Of a stretch of 64,000 bases of DNA, positions 25,159 through 34,132 are shown in pieces. The stretch's first letter is position 1; every line of letters starts with the position of its first letter. The DNA is taken from the NCBI GenBank assembly GCA_025965895.1, contig JAOPWC010000149.1:23987-87986 (forward strand), read 5' to 3'. The stretch is from Mycobacterium sp. Its GTDB lineage: Bacteria; Actinomycetota; Actinomycetes; Mycobacteriales; Mycobacteriaceae. Made by a program: the position numbers and the translations under genes. A model generated the notes under the pieces. The model saw nothing but the letters and a program-made list of their open reading frames with translations, ran no database searches and was not told the DNA's origin.

Positions 25159-27510
25159 ATGAGTGTGCACGTGACCCATCCTCCGGCAAGCCGCGAGGCC
25201 CGGGAACTTCTGGACGGCCTCAACCCTCAGCAGCGCCAGGCGGTGCTGCATGAGGGTTCCCCGCTGCTGATCGTTGCCGGTGCGGGCTCGGGCAAGACTG
25301 CGGTGCTGACCCGGCGCATCGCGTATCTGCTGGCCGCACGCGACGTCAGCCCGGGCCAGGTCTTGGCCATCACGTTCACCAACAAGGCGGCCGCCGAGAT
25401 GCGCGAAAGGGTCGTGAGTCTGGTCGGCCCACGGGCCCGGTCGATGTGGGTGTCGACATTTCACTCCACGTGCGTGCGCATCCTGCGCAACCAGGCGTCC
25501 CTGCTGCCGGGGTTGAACTCGAACTTCTCCATCTACGACGCCGACGACTCTCGCCGGCTGCTGTTGATGATCGCCAAGGACATGGGGCTGGACACCAAGC
25601 GCTACACCCCGCGGCTGCTGGCCAACCTCATCTCGAATTTGAAGAACGAACTGATCGATCCCGAGCAGGCCGCGGCCGACGTCTCGGAGAGCACCGACGA
25701 CCTGAACCGCATCGTCGCCGAGGTGTACGCCGAGTACCAGCGCCGGCTGAGGGCGGCCAACGCGCTCGACTTCGACGACCTGATCGGCGAGACTGTCGGT
25801 GTCCTGCAACGATTTCCGCAGATCGCGCAGTACTACCGGCGGCGGTTCCGGCATATCCTTGTCGACGAATACCAGGACACCAACCACGCCCAGTACGTGC
25901 TCGTGCGTGAGCTCGTCGGCCGCGATACCCAAGACGGCGTCCCACCGGCCGAGCTGTCCGTGGTCGGCGACGCGGACCAGTCGATTTACGCGTTCCGCGG
26001 CGCGACGATCCGGAACATCGAAGACTTTGAACGCGACTTTCCGAACGCCAGAACCATTCTCCTGGAACAGAATTACCGCTCTACGCAGAACATCTTGTCG
26101 GCGGCGAACTCGGTCATCGCCCGCAACAGCGGCAGACGTGAGAAGCGGTTGTGGACCGATGCCGGCGACGGTGAGCTGATCGTCGGCTACGTGGCCGACA
26201 ACGAGCACGACGAAGCCGCTTACGTCGCAACCGAAATCGACCGCCTCGTCGACCGCGGCGACATCACCTACAACGACGTCGCGGTGTTCTACAGAACCAA
26301 CAACTCGTCGCGTTCCCTGGAGGAGGTGTTCATCCGTGCCGGCATTCCGTACAAGGTGGTCGGCGGCGTTCGGTTCTACGAGCGCAAGGAGATTCGTGAC
26401 ATCGTCGCCTACCTGCGGGTGCTGGACAACCCCGGCGATTCAGTCAGCATGCGTCGCATCCTGAACACTCCCCGGCGAGGCATCGGTGACCGTGCCGAAG
26501 CATGTGTGGCGGTGTACGCCGAGAACACCGGCTCCAGCTTCGCGGACGCGCTGCAAGCCGCTGCCGAGGGCAGGGTCCCGATGCTGAACAGCCGCTCGGA
26601 GAAAGCGATCGCCGGGTTCGTCGAACTGCTCGACGATCTACGGTCGCGCCTCGACGACTACCTCGGGGATCTGGTCGAGGCGGTGCTGGATCGCACCGGA
26701 TATCGCGCCGAACTGGAGGCATCCAGCGATCCGCAGGACTTGGCGCGGCTGGACAATCTCAACGAACTCGTCAGCGTGGCACACGAATTCAGCATGGACC
26801 GCGCCAACGCCGCCGCGCTGGAAAGTGACTCGGATGTCCGGGACGAGGACGTGCCCGATACCGGTGTGCTGGCGCAGTTTCTGGAGCGGGTGTCGCTGGT
26901 CGCCGACACCGACGAGATTCCCGAGCACTCCGCGGGCGTGGTCACACTCATGACGCTGCACACCGCGAAAGGGCTGGAGTTCCCGGTCGTGTTCGTCACC
27001 GGCTGGGAGGACGGCATGTTCCCACACATGCGGGCGCTGGGCGACCCGGCGGAACTCTCCGAGGAGCGGCGGCTCGCGTACGTCGGCATCACCCGGGCGC
27101 GACAACGGCTGTATGTGAGCCGGGCTAAGGTCCGCTCGTCGTGGGGGCAGCCGATGATGAACCCCGAATCACGATTCCTGCGGGAGATCCCGCAGCACCT
27201 CATCGATTGGCGGCGCAGCGATCCGACGCCGTCCCCCGGCGCGCCGGTCAGCGGTGCGAGCGGGTTCGGTGCGGGAGCCGGTGGGTCGGGGACATTCGGC
27301 CGGGGCCGGTCGGCGCCGGCACGGGTTGCGGCAGGTAAGCGTCCGCTGCTGGTGCTCGAGCCCGGCGACCGGGTCAACCACGACAAGTACGGGCTCGGCC
27401 GCGTGGAGGAGGTTTCGGGCGTGGGCGAATCGGCGATGTCGCTGATCGATTTCGGCAGCTCCGGCCGGGTCAAGCTGATGCACAATCACGCCCCGGTCCA
27501 CAAGCTGTAG
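25159..27510 (+). CDS. pcrA: UvrD/PcrA-family DNA helicase (UvrD1)
   Basis: 783-residue SF1A helicase that unwinds DNA in nucleotide-excision repair and clears recombinases. Motifs: Q-motif LNPQQRQAV, Walker A AGAGSGKT (about 40-47), TFTNKAAAEM, Walker B VDEYQDTN, QSIYAFRGA, LEQNYRST, TLHTAKGLEF and VGITRARQRLYV. The last 60 residues (GDRVNHDKYGLGRVEEVSG) form the Tudor-like tail that in PcrA/UvrD binds RNA polymerase. ATG 25159. Same gene and place as Rv0949, where the protein partners with Ku (established for mycobacterial UvrD1). Convergent with the small membrane protein, 12 bases between stops. Confidence 0.97.
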   Translation: MSVHVTHPPASREARELLDGLNPQQRQAVLHEGSPLLIVAGAGSGKTAVLTRRIAYLLAARDVSPGQVLAITFTNKAAAEMRERVVSLVGPRARSMWVSTFHSTCVRILRNQASLLPGLNSNFSIYDADDSRRLLLMIAKDMGLDTKRYTPRLLANLISNLKNELIDPEQAAADVSESTDDLNRIVAEVYAEYQRRLRAANALDFDDLIGETVGVLQRFPQIAQYYRRRFRHILVDEYQDTNHAQYVLVRELVGRDTQDGVPPAELSVVGDADQSIYAFRGATIRNIEDFERDFPNARTILLEQNYRSTQNILSAANSVIARNSGRREKRLWTDAGDGELIVGYVADNEHDEAAYVATEIDRLVDRGDITYNDVAVFYRTNNSSRSLEEVFIRAGIPYKVVGGVRFYERKEIRDIVAYLRVLDNPGDSVSMRRILNTPRRGIGDRAEACVAVYAENTGSSFADALQAAAEGRVPMLNSRSEKAIAGFVELLDDLRSRLDDYLGDLVEAVLDRTGYRAELEASSDPQDLARLDNLNELVSVAHEFSMDRANAAALESDSDVRDEDVPDTGVLAQFLERVSLVADTDEIPEHSAGVVTLMTLHTAKGLEFPVVFVTGWEDGMFPHMRALGDPAELSEERRLAYVGITRARQRLYVSRAKVRSSWGQPMMNPESRFLREIPQHLIDWRRSDPTPSPGAPVSGASGFGAGAGGSGTFGRGRSAPARVAAGKRPLLVLEPGDRVNHDKYGLGRVEEVSGVGESAMSLIDFGSSGRVKLMHNHAPVHKL

Positions 27511-27522
27511 TCCCGGCGCGCG

Positions 27523-28176
27523 CTACTTGGTCCAGCGCCACGTGGGCGGCGCGAGGGCGAGGATCGCAGTTGCCACCGGCAGTGCCGGGATAGCCCGCAC
27601 GACGCCGGCCATGTGCGCCCCGGCGACGAAGATGCCGGCGAAGATCAGCAGCGCCAGCACGGCGGCCACCAGGGTCAGGAAGATGCCGACGCGCCGGCGC
27701 AGCAGCAGTCCTACCACCCCGGCGATCGTGCTCGCGGCGAAAACGGCGGTGAGGAACCCGACCCCCACGCAGAACAGCCGGTCGGTCTTCCACCAGCCGG
27801 TGATCAGATCCGTGGCCACGACCGCGGTTGCCCATCCGCCGACGATGCTGATCGCCGAAGCGGCGACCGCGGTGACGTTGCTCGGCGGCTTGGCCGACCC
27901 CGCGATGCGCCTCGGTGCCGACCGGATGAGCCCCGTATCCGGTTCATCCAACGGCGCAACGAGATTGGTCGGCTCTTCCCCTGTTGGCTGCCGCCGGATG
28001 ATGCTCGTGTGGGTGTCGTCGCCGAGCGGTTCGGGGATGGGTCCCGTCGGGTTCCGCCGGATGATGCTGGTGTGGGTGTCGTCCGGCTCAAGGGTGGGAG
28101 TCGGTCCGCTCGGCTCACCCTCGTCGCCGAGAGATTCAGCAGACGGTTCGTCGTGCGGCTCGTCTGAATAAGGCAA
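27523..28176 (-). CDS. four-helix membrane protein with repeated cytoplasmic DDTHTSIIRR motif
   Basis: 217 residues. The first 100 are polar and acidic, with DDTHTSIIRR-PTG present twice and a looser third copy (DEPDTGLIRSAPR). The rest has about four hydrophobic helices. It starts 4 bases after the M23 peptidase stop, so the two are an operon and may act together at the envelope. The repeated Thr-rich motif in an acidic tail resembles Ser/Thr-kinase or FHA-docking sites (inference). No recognised domain. Confidence 0.8.
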   Translation of the reverse strand: MPYSDEPHDEPSAESLGDEGEPSGPTPTLEPDDTHTSIIRRNPTGPIPEPLGDDTHTSIIRRQPTGEEPTNLVAPLDEPDTGLIRSAPRRIAGSAKPPSNVTAVAASAISIVGGWATAVVATDLITGWWKTDRLFCVGVGFLTAVFAASTIAGVVGLLLRRRVGIFLTLVAAVLALLIFAGIFVAGAHMAGVVRAIPALPVATAILALAPPTWRWTK

Positions 28177-28180
28177 GACG

Positions 28181-29233
28181 TCAGCCGGTGAAGCCGCCGA
28201 CGTTGATTCCGCGCTGAGCCAGCCACGGCACGGGATCGATGCGGTTGGTGCCGTTCAGCCACACCTCGAAGTGAAGGTGCGGTCCGGTGGAATTACCGCG
28301 GTTGCCTATGGTGGCGATCTCGTCACCAGCCATCACGCGTTCTCCGATGTTGCAGTTGATCGTGTTGACATGCCCATACACGGTTACGGTGCCGTCGTTG
28401 TGGCGGAGTCTGACCCACAACCCGAACCCGGCCGCCGGGCCGGCGTCCATGACCACACCGTCCGACACCGCCACGATCGGGGTGCCGATCGAGTTGGCGA
28501 GGTCGATTCCGCCGTGCAGGACGCCCCAGCGGTACCCGAACCCCGACGTCGGTATGCCCTTCGTCGGCATCACGTACAGCGGGCGCTGCAGGCGTGCCTC
28601 CCGCTCGGCACGTTCCTGCGAGTATGCGATGCCCTTGGCCAACTCCTCGCCGGCCACCGCAGCGTTGACCACAGGCGTGACGGAGATCAGTTGCGCACCC
28701 GTGCTGCTCTCCACCGCCGCGCCGTTGAGCGCGGACTGGTCAGCGGCCAGCACGGTCGGGTTGGAATGCGTGCCGGCGGTGTTGACCGCGGAATGCGCGG
28801 CCGCGGCAGCGGCTCCGGTGGCCATCGCGGCGATCAGGAGCCGTCCCTTGACCGCTCCGGCGGTGACAGGCTCCTTGCGGTGCAGGCCGCGCCGGGTCGG
28901 CGCGCCAACGACGTCGTCGGAGGCGCCATGCGAGTAGTACGCATACTCGCCGTCGTCTCGGTCGGCGCCCGGTTCGGCGCGGAACTCGGCGGGCACGACC
29001 AGCCGCAGGGGCGTCAGGTTGTCGGTGTCGAGGAGGTCATCGAGTTCCGGTGCGCGCAGCACCTGGGATTCGGTGTCGAACGCGCAGTTGTCCCGAAAAT
29101 CGAGGTCATCGAGGCTGCCGAACTCGTTGAACGGAATGATGTCGGTGATTTCGGCGTCGGTGGGATCCGGCGCGCGGTGCCGGGCGTTCGTCGCGACCCC
29201 TTGCGGAGATTGGGACGAACGGTGATGAGGCAA
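28181..29233 (-). CDS. M23-family peptidase, membrane-anchored (Rv0950c-like)
   Basis: 350 residues. A 125-residue acidic cytoplasmic region comes first, then one membrane helix (LLIAAMATGAAAAAAHSAV), a linker, and a C-terminal lysostaphin-like zinc peptidase with the LHGGIDLANSIGTPIVA and GPHLHFEVW motifs supplying the metal ligands (H-x8-D and HxH). It probably cuts peptidoglycan cross-bridges or regulates such cutting outside the membrane. The start is TTG 29233, with AAGGA 9 bases before it. Divergent from sucC with a CRP-like site between them. Confidence 0.9.
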   Translation of the reverse strand: MPHHRSSQSPQGVATNARHRAPDPTDAEITDIIPFNEFGSLDDLDFRDNCAFDTESQVLRAPELDDLLDTDNLTPLRLVVPAEFRAEPGADRDDGEYAYYSHGASDDVVGAPTRRGLHRKEPVTAGAVKGRLLIAAMATGAAAAAAHSAVNTAGTHSNPTVLAADQSALNGAAVESSTGAQLISVTPVVNAAVAGEELAKGIAYSQERAEREARLQRPLYVMPTKGIPTSGFGYRWGVLHGGIDLANSIGTPIVAVSDGVVMDAGPAAGFGLWVRLRHNDGTVTVYGHVNTINCNIGERVMAGDEIATIGNRGNSTGPHLHFEVWLNGTNRIDPVPWLAQRGINVGGFTG

Positions 29234-29336
29234 CCCTATAAATCCTTCTCGCCGTGACCATAACGTTATTTGGCTCAGCAGACGTTAACCAAAGCCCAAT
29301 GTTGGAAGCAAGCCGGGGACCAAATCCGCAGTGGAT

Positions 29337-29352
29337 TGTGACTTGAATCACC
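29337..29352. promoter_or_regulatory. CRP-type site between M23 peptidase and sucC
   Basis: TGTGA-N6-TCACC, one base off the mycobacterial CRP consensus TGTGA-N6-TCACA, about midway in the 248-base divergent gap. Nothing else recognisable in 29234-29481 except AT-rich GTTAAC/AACGTT stretches likely to hold promoters for the peptidase gene. Confidence 0.55.
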
Positions 29353-29481
29353 TCGCGTCGTCGGTGAGATGTGCCACATGGGTGGTAGGCGGTGCCGGAG
29401 GTCCACCGGGGGATGGATACAGTTTCGGCGAGCGAATCACGCCGACCACCAACCGCGTCAACGAAGACAGACAGTGAGCTC

Positions 29482-30648
29482 ATGGACCTTTTCGAGTACC
29501 AGGCGAAGGAGTTGTTCGCCAAGCACACCGTTCCGACCACGCCGGGCGGGGTGACCGACACTCCGGAGGGGGCCCGCGAGATCGCCGCGCAGATCGGCAA
29601 GCCGGTGATGGTCAAGGCACAGGTCAAGACCGGTGGTCGCGGGAAGGCCGGCGGTGTGAAGTACGCCGCCACGCCCGATGAGGCCTACAGCCACGCGCAG
29701 AACATCCTGGGCCTCGACATCAAGGGCCACATCGTCAAGAAGCTGCTCGTTTCCGAGGCCAGCGACATCGCCGAGGAGTACTACATTTCATACCTGCTCG
29801 ACCGGTCCAACCGCACCTACCTGGCGATGTGCTCAGTCGAGGGCGGCATGGAGATCGAGGAGGTGGCCGCGACCAAGCCTGACCGGTTGGCCAGGGTCCC
29901 GGTCGACCCGGCCAGGGGCGTCGATCTGGAATTCGCCCGGTCGATCGCCGAGCAGGGTCATCTGCCGGCCGAGGTTCTCGACGCCGCGGCGGTCACGATC
30001 TCCAAGCTCTGGGAGCTGTTCGTCGGCGAGGACGCCACTCTGGTCGAGGTGAACCCCCTGGTGCGCACGCCCGACGACCAGATCCTGGCGCTCGACGCGA
30101 AGGTCACCCTCGACGCGAACGCCGATTTCCGCCATCCCGACCACGAGCAGTTCGAGGACCGCGACGCCACCGACCCGCTCGAGCTGAAGGCCAAGGAGCA
30201 CCACCTCAACTACGTCAAGCTGGACGGGCAGGTCGGCATCATCGGCAATGGCGCCGGGCTCGTGATGTCGACCCTGGACGTCGTCGCCTACGCGGGGGAG
30301 AAGCACGGCGGGGTCAAGCCGGCGAACTTCCTCGACATCGGCGGCGGTGCGTCGGCGGAGGTCATGGCCGCGGGCCTCGACGTGATCCTCGGCGACGAAC
30401 AGGTCAAAAGCGTGTTCGTCAACGTATTCGGCGGGATCACGGCTTGCGACGCGGTGGCCAACGGCATCGTCAACGCGCTGAAGATCCTCGGGGACGAGGC
30501 CAACAAGCCGTTGGTGGTCCGCCTCGACGGGAACAACGTCGAGGAGGGCCGTCGCATCCTGGCCGCGGCGAACCACCCACTGGTGACGATGGTGCCGACG
30601 ATGGACGAGGCCGCCGACAAGGCCGCAGAGCTGGCCGCGAGCGCCTGA
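29482..30648 (+). CDS. sucC: succinyl-CoA synthetase beta subunit
   Basis: 388 residues from ATG 29482 (MDLFEYQAKELFAKH); upstream in-frame codons are rejected because SucC begins exactly here. ATP-grasp domain at the N-terminus with VKAQVKTGGRGKAGGVK, C-terminal ligase-CoA domain with GAGLVMSTLDVVAYAGEK and NIFGGIT-type VNVFGGITACDAVANGIV. Forms a heterodimer with SucD and makes ATP (or GTP) from succinyl-CoA in the TCA cycle. 14 bases before sucD. Confidence 0.97.
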   Translation: MDLFEYQAKELFAKHTVPTTPGGVTDTPEGAREIAAQIGKPVMVKAQVKTGGRGKAGGVKYAATPDEAYSHAQNILGLDIKGHIVKKLLVSEASDIAEEYYISYLLDRSNRTYLAMCSVEGGMEIEEVAATKPDRLARVPVDPARGVDLEFARSIAEQGHLPAEVLDAAAVTISKLWELFVGEDATLVEVNPLVRTPDDQILALDAKVTLDANADFRHPDHEQFEDRDATDPLELKAKEHHLNYVKLDGQVGIIGNGAGLVMSTLDVVAYAGEKHGGVKPANFLDIGGGASAEVMAAGLDVILGDEQVKSVFVNVFGGITACDAVANGIVNALKILGDEANKPLVVRLDGNNVEEGRRILAAANHPLVTMVPTMDEAADKAAELAASA

Positions 30649-30662
30649 AAGGACTTCATCAA

Positions 30663-31568
30663 ATGTCGATCTTCCTCAACAAGGACTCCAAAGTCATCGT
30701 TCAGGGCATCACCGGTAACGAGGGCAGCATCCACACCGCACGGATGCTCAAGGCCGGCACGCAGCTGGTCGGCGGTGTCAACGCCCGCAAGGCCGGCACC
30801 ACGGTGAGCCACAAAGACAAGGACGGCAACGACGTTGAGCTGCCGGTGTTCGGCGGCGTGGCCGAGGCGATGAAGGAAACCGGCGCCGACGTGTCGGTCG
30901 TGTTCGTGCCGCCGAAGTTCGCCAAGGACGCGATCATCGAGGCCGTCGATGCCGAGATCCCGCTGCTCGTCGTGATCACCGAAGGCATTCCGGTGCAGGA
31001 CACGGCGTATGCGTGGGCCTACAACGTGCACAAGGGCAACAAGACGCGCATGATCGGGCCCAACTGCCCGGGCATCATCACGCCGGGGGAGGCGCTGGCG
31101 GGCATCACGCCGGCCAACATCACGGGCAGCGGCCCGATCGGTTTGGTGTCGAAGTCCGGCACGCTGACCTACCAGATGATGTACGAGCTCAGGGACTTCG
31201 GCTTCTCCACCGCGATCGGCATCGGCGGCGACCCGGTGATCGGGACCACGCACATCGACGCGATCGAGGCGTTCGAGAAGGACCCGGACACCCGGATCAT
31301 CGTGATGATCGGCGAGATCGGCGGTGACGCCGAAGAGCGTGCGGCCGACTACATCAAGGCCAACGTCTCCAAGCCGGTCGTCGGGTATGTCGCCGGGTTC
31401 ACCGCCCCGGAAGGCAAGACGATGGGCCACGCCGGCGCAATCGTCTCGGGCTCGTCGGGCACCGCCGCCGCGAAGAAAGAGGCCTTGGAGGCCGCAGGTG
31501 TCAAGGTCGGCAAGACGCCGTCGGAAACCGCCGGGCTGGCCCGAGAGATCCTCCAAAGCCGGTCCTAG
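30663..31568 (+). CDS. sucD: succinyl-CoA synthetase alpha subunit
   Basis: 301 residues from ATG 30663, with AAAGGA about 10 bases before it. CoA-binding Rossmann domain (DSKVIVQGITGNEGSIHTARM), GPNCPGIITPGEA, and the phosphohistidine loop GHAGAIVSGSSGTA. Works with SucC. Ends 13 bases before the promoter of the next gene. Confidence 0.97.
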   Translation: MSIFLNKDSKVIVQGITGNEGSIHTARMLKAGTQLVGGVNARKAGTTVSHKDKDGNDVELPVFGGVAEAMKETGADVSVVFVPPKFAKDAIIEAVDAEIPLLVVITEGIPVQDTAYAWAYNVHKGNKTRMIGPNCPGIITPGEALAGITPANITGSGPIGLVSKSGTLTYQMMYELRDFGFSTAIGIGGDPVIGTTHIDAIEAFEKDPDTRIIVMIGEIGGDAEERAADYIKANVSKPVVGYVAGFTAPEGKTMGHAGAIVSGSSGTAAAKKEALEAAGVKVGKTPSETAGLAREILQSRS

Positions 31569-31581
31569 AGAGCGCCGAGGC

Positions 31582-31612
31582 TATACTCGCAGTTGTGATC
31601 TCGGGAATCACA
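31582..31612 (+). promoter_or_regulatory. -10 TATACT followed by a TGTGAT/ATCACA operator
   Basis: A consensus -10 hexamer at 31582-31587 is followed 6 bases later by a perfect inverted repeat, TGTGAT-N7-ATCACA (31594-31612), where the transcript would start. The 7-base centre is too wide for CRP (which needs N6 between TGTGA and TCACA, equal to N4 between these arms). It fits a GntR- or other dimeric-repressor site controlling the LLM gene at 31658. Confidence 0.6.
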
Positions 31613-31657
31613 GCCGTGCTTGCATTTTCGGCGTAACCAGGGCCAGGTGGGTGAAGC

Positions 31658-32539
31658 TTGAAGATCCGCTTCGGGATCGCTCTGGGTCCATACACCGACC
31701 CCGAGGAACTCCCTGAGATCATCGATCACCTCGAAGCAAGCGGCGTCGATTCGCTGTGGTTCCCCGAATTGGTGTACTCGAAGGCCGTCGATCCATTCGT
31801 CGGAATGGCCCATGCCGTCGGCCGGACAACCCGGCTCAAGGTCGGCACGTCTGTGGCCGTGCTCCCGGGTCGCCATCCCGTACTCGTCGCCAAGCAGTTG
31901 GCGTCGCTGGCGGCGCTTGCGCCAACACGGGTGCTGCCGGTGTTCGGTCTGCGATCTGCAATTCCGGCTGAGCGCGAGATCTTTTCAGTGCCCACCGGCC
32001 AGCGCGCCGCTGTCTTCGACGAATCGCTGCGGCTGCTGCGGTCCGTCCTGGAGGACGACGACGTCACCTTCTCGGGACAGTTCTTCAACGTGCGCTCCGC
32101 CGGCATCGGTACACATCCGGTCAAGCCGCTCGACATCTGGCTCGGTGGTTCGGCTCCGGCTGCTCTGCGCCGAATCGGCCGGTTGGCCGACGGTTGGCTC
32201 GGCAGCTTCCTCACGCCGGACGAGGCACGCCGTGGCCGGGAACTGATCCAGGCCGCGGCCGCCGAAGCGGGCCGCGAAATCGAGCCCGACCACTTCGGTA
32301 TCAGCCTGGCAGTGGCGGAAGGGGGGCTGCCCGCCGAGCTGATCTCGGCGACCCGAAAGCGTAGGCCCGACGCGGATGCGGCTGACCTTGTCGCGGGCGG
32401 CTGGCCGCAATTGCACCGCCAGCTCGACCGTTATATCGACGCGGGCTTGACCAAGTTCGTCATTCGACCGGCGGGCCAGGAAAGCTTCGACGCATTCGTC
32501 GACCGGTTCGTGATGGAACTCCTGCCGCGTCAGAACTGA
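31658..32539 (+). CDS. LLM-class F420-dependent oxidoreductase
   Basis: 293 residues. TTG start at 31658 (KIRFGIALGPYTDPEELPEIIDHLE), preceded by GGTGGGTGAAG. Luciferase-like barrel with VGTSVAVLPGRHPVLVAKQLASL, VLPVFGLRSA and PLDIWLGGSAPAALRRIGRLADGWLGS. It resembles a group of mycobacterial F420 enzymes annotated as MSMEG_3544-like; substrate unknown. It has its own promoter after sucD and is not in this place in M. tuberculosis. Confidence 0.87.
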   Translation: MKIRFGIALGPYTDPEELPEIIDHLEASGVDSLWFPELVYSKAVDPFVGMAHAVGRTTRLKVGTSVAVLPGRHPVLVAKQLASLAALAPTRVLPVFGLRSAIPAEREIFSVPTGQRAAVFDESLRLLRSVLEDDDVTFSGQFFNVRSAGIGTHPVKPLDIWLGGSAPAALRRIGRLADGWLGSFLTPDEARRGRELIQAAAAEAGREIEPDHFGISLAVAEGGLPAELISATRKRRPDADAADLVAGGWPQLHRQLDRYIDAGLTKFVIRPAGQESFDAFVDRFVMELLPRQN

Positions 32540-32549
32540 CACATCCGCT

Positions 32550-33130
32550 GACAGCGTCGAGCTCCGGCGCCTGATACTGGCGACGATGCAGGTTCGCGAG
32601 GTCGCGCAGCGCCTCGACCGACCTGGTATCCGCCGCGTCGAGCCCGGTGAGCTCCGAAATACGGTAGCGGCGATATCGCACCGTACTGCGATGAACCCCG
32701 AGCGCCACGGCGATCGCGGTCACCGTGTCCTGATTCCCTTCGGCTGCCAGAAGATCCTGATGGGCGTAGTGCCGTCGCAGCCGACGGACGTATCGCAGGG
32801 GTGTGGTGTCCAGGTGGCGGCGGAACATGTACTGCACGGCGCGCGGGGTGACGCGGCCGATGTCCCGACTGACGCGCAGTGGGGTAGGGCCGGGCTGCGC
32901 CGCCACCGTCGTGACCTCGCCCGCCAAGGCCGCCCCGTCGATCCCGTCGCAATGGGCCCCCAGCCGGTGGCCCATGTGCCGACGACCTTCTCAAGCGGGG
33001 CGGACGACATTTCCCGAATTCTGGGCAGTCTCGCAGCATCGATGGCGAATGGACCGAGGTCGATGCGCGCGTGCTGTAGCGGAGAACCGCCGTGCGCACT
33101 GTCGGTCTCCGAGTAGATCACCTTGGTTTC
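32550..33130 (-). pseudogene. degraded AraC-type regulator with a PucR-like tail
   Basis: On the (-) strand an AraC-type N-terminal sensor fragment (TKVIYSETDSAH, LQHARIDLGPFAIDAARLPRI) runs from about 33130 to 32980 in one frame. The frame then shifts, and DIGRVTPRAVQYMFRRHLDTTPLRYVRRLRRHYAHQDLLA reads the AraC DNA-binding domain with about 10 residues missing after DIG. Near 32660 the sequence turns into a PucR/CdaR-type recognition helix (GVHRSTVRYRRYRISELTGLD). The reading frame is open at this last junction. So there are at least one frameshift, one deletion and one family switch. Confidence 0.72.
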
Positions 33131-33274
33131 CTCGACATCGGAACGATCGGGCCGATGTGAGGCGGGCCGTCGGCCCCCGTGATCACCTCAGCTAGCTGGG
33201 CGACGCGGGCTTTGGGTCACGCTACTCAACCCGGCATCGCGTCAATCGACCGGCGGAGAGCTGCTCTGCTCGCC

Positions 33275-34123
33275 CTAAACGGTGGCGGCCAACTTGCCTG
33301 CCAGCCGCTCAACGTACGCGCGCACGTCGTCCTCGGACCGGTCGGGCAGCCCGTAGAGCACCTCGGTCACGCCCAGTTCGGCCCACTTCGCGAGCCGTTC
33401 GGGCACCGGCTTGAAGTCCAGCGCCACGATCTGCGGTGCGCCGTCCCGTCCTGCCCGGCCCCACGTCTCCTGGAGCAACCGCACGGGATCGTCGATTTCC
33501 TGCTCCCGCGGTGTGGTGATCCATCCGTCGGCGCTGCGGGCGATCCATCTGAAGTTCTTTTCGTTGCCGGCCGCCCCGACCAGGATCGGTATCTGGGGCT
33601 GCACCGGCTTGGGCCAAGCCCAGCTCGGGCCGAAGTTGACGAACTCGCCCTGGTAGCCGGCTTCCTCCTGCCTCCACAGCGCGCGCATTGCCTCGAGGTA
33701 CTCGCGCAGCATCGTGCGCCGCCGACCCGGCGGCACCCCGTGATCGCTGAGTTCGTCTGTGTTCCAACCGAATCCAACCCCAACCGTAACGCGGCCGCCG
33801 GACAGATAGTCGAGTGAGGCGATGCTTTTGGCCAGCGTGATCGGGTCGTGTTCGACCGGCAATGCGACCGCCGTGGACAGTCGGATCCGCGATGTCACCG
33901 CCGATGCGGCGCCGAGGCTCACCCACGGATCCAGGGTGCGCATATAGCGGTCGTCGGGCAGCGCCGCGTCGCCCGTGGTGGGGTGGGCTGCCTGCCGCTT
34001 CACCGGGATGTGTGTGTGTTCGGGCACGTAGAAGGTGTGGAATCCGTGATCCTCGGCGAGCTTGGCGGCCGCCGCGGGTTTGATGCCGCGGTCGCTGGTG
34101 AACAGAACGAGCCCGTAATCCAT
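33275..34123 (-). CDS. LLM-class F420-dependent oxidoreductase (Rv0953c-like)
   Basis: 282 residues from ATG 34123 (MDYGLVLFTSDRGIKP); the frame is open far upstream, but this start matches the family length. Barrel motifs: HTFYVPEHTHIPV, RIRLSTAVALPVEHDPITLAKSIASLDYLSGGRVTVGVGFGWN and PQIPILVGAAGNEKNFRWIARSADGWIT. Cofactor F420 is likely, substrate unknown. No ribosome site is visible and a KstR-like palindrome lies 10 bases upstream of the start codon, so the message may be leaderless or short-leadered and repressed. Confidence 0.9.
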   Translation of the reverse strand: MDYGLVLFTSDRGIKPAAAAKLAEDHGFHTFYVPEHTHIPVKRQAAHPTTGDAALPDDRYMRTLDPWVSLGAASAVTSRIRLSTAVALPVEHDPITLAKSIASLDYLSGGRVTVGVGFGWNTDELSDHGVPPGRRRTMLREYLEAMRALWRQEEAGYQGEFVNFGPSWAWPKPVQPQIPILVGAAGNEKNFRWIARSADGWITTPREQEIDDPVRLLQETWGRAGRDGAPQIVALDFKPVPERLAKWAELGVTEVLYGLPDRSEDDVRAYVERLAGKLAATV

Positions 34124-34132
34124 GAGCAGAAT

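Noticed and set aside
29234..29336. c-di-AMP (ydaO) riboswitch before the M23 peptidase
   Set aside because: Such switches often precede actinobacterial wall hydrolases, but I could not find the conserved ydaO core in this leader.
31594..31612. CRP site before the LLM gene
   Set aside because: TGTGA and TCACA are 9 bases apart, not 6, so CRP should not fit; kept as an operator for an unknown regulator.
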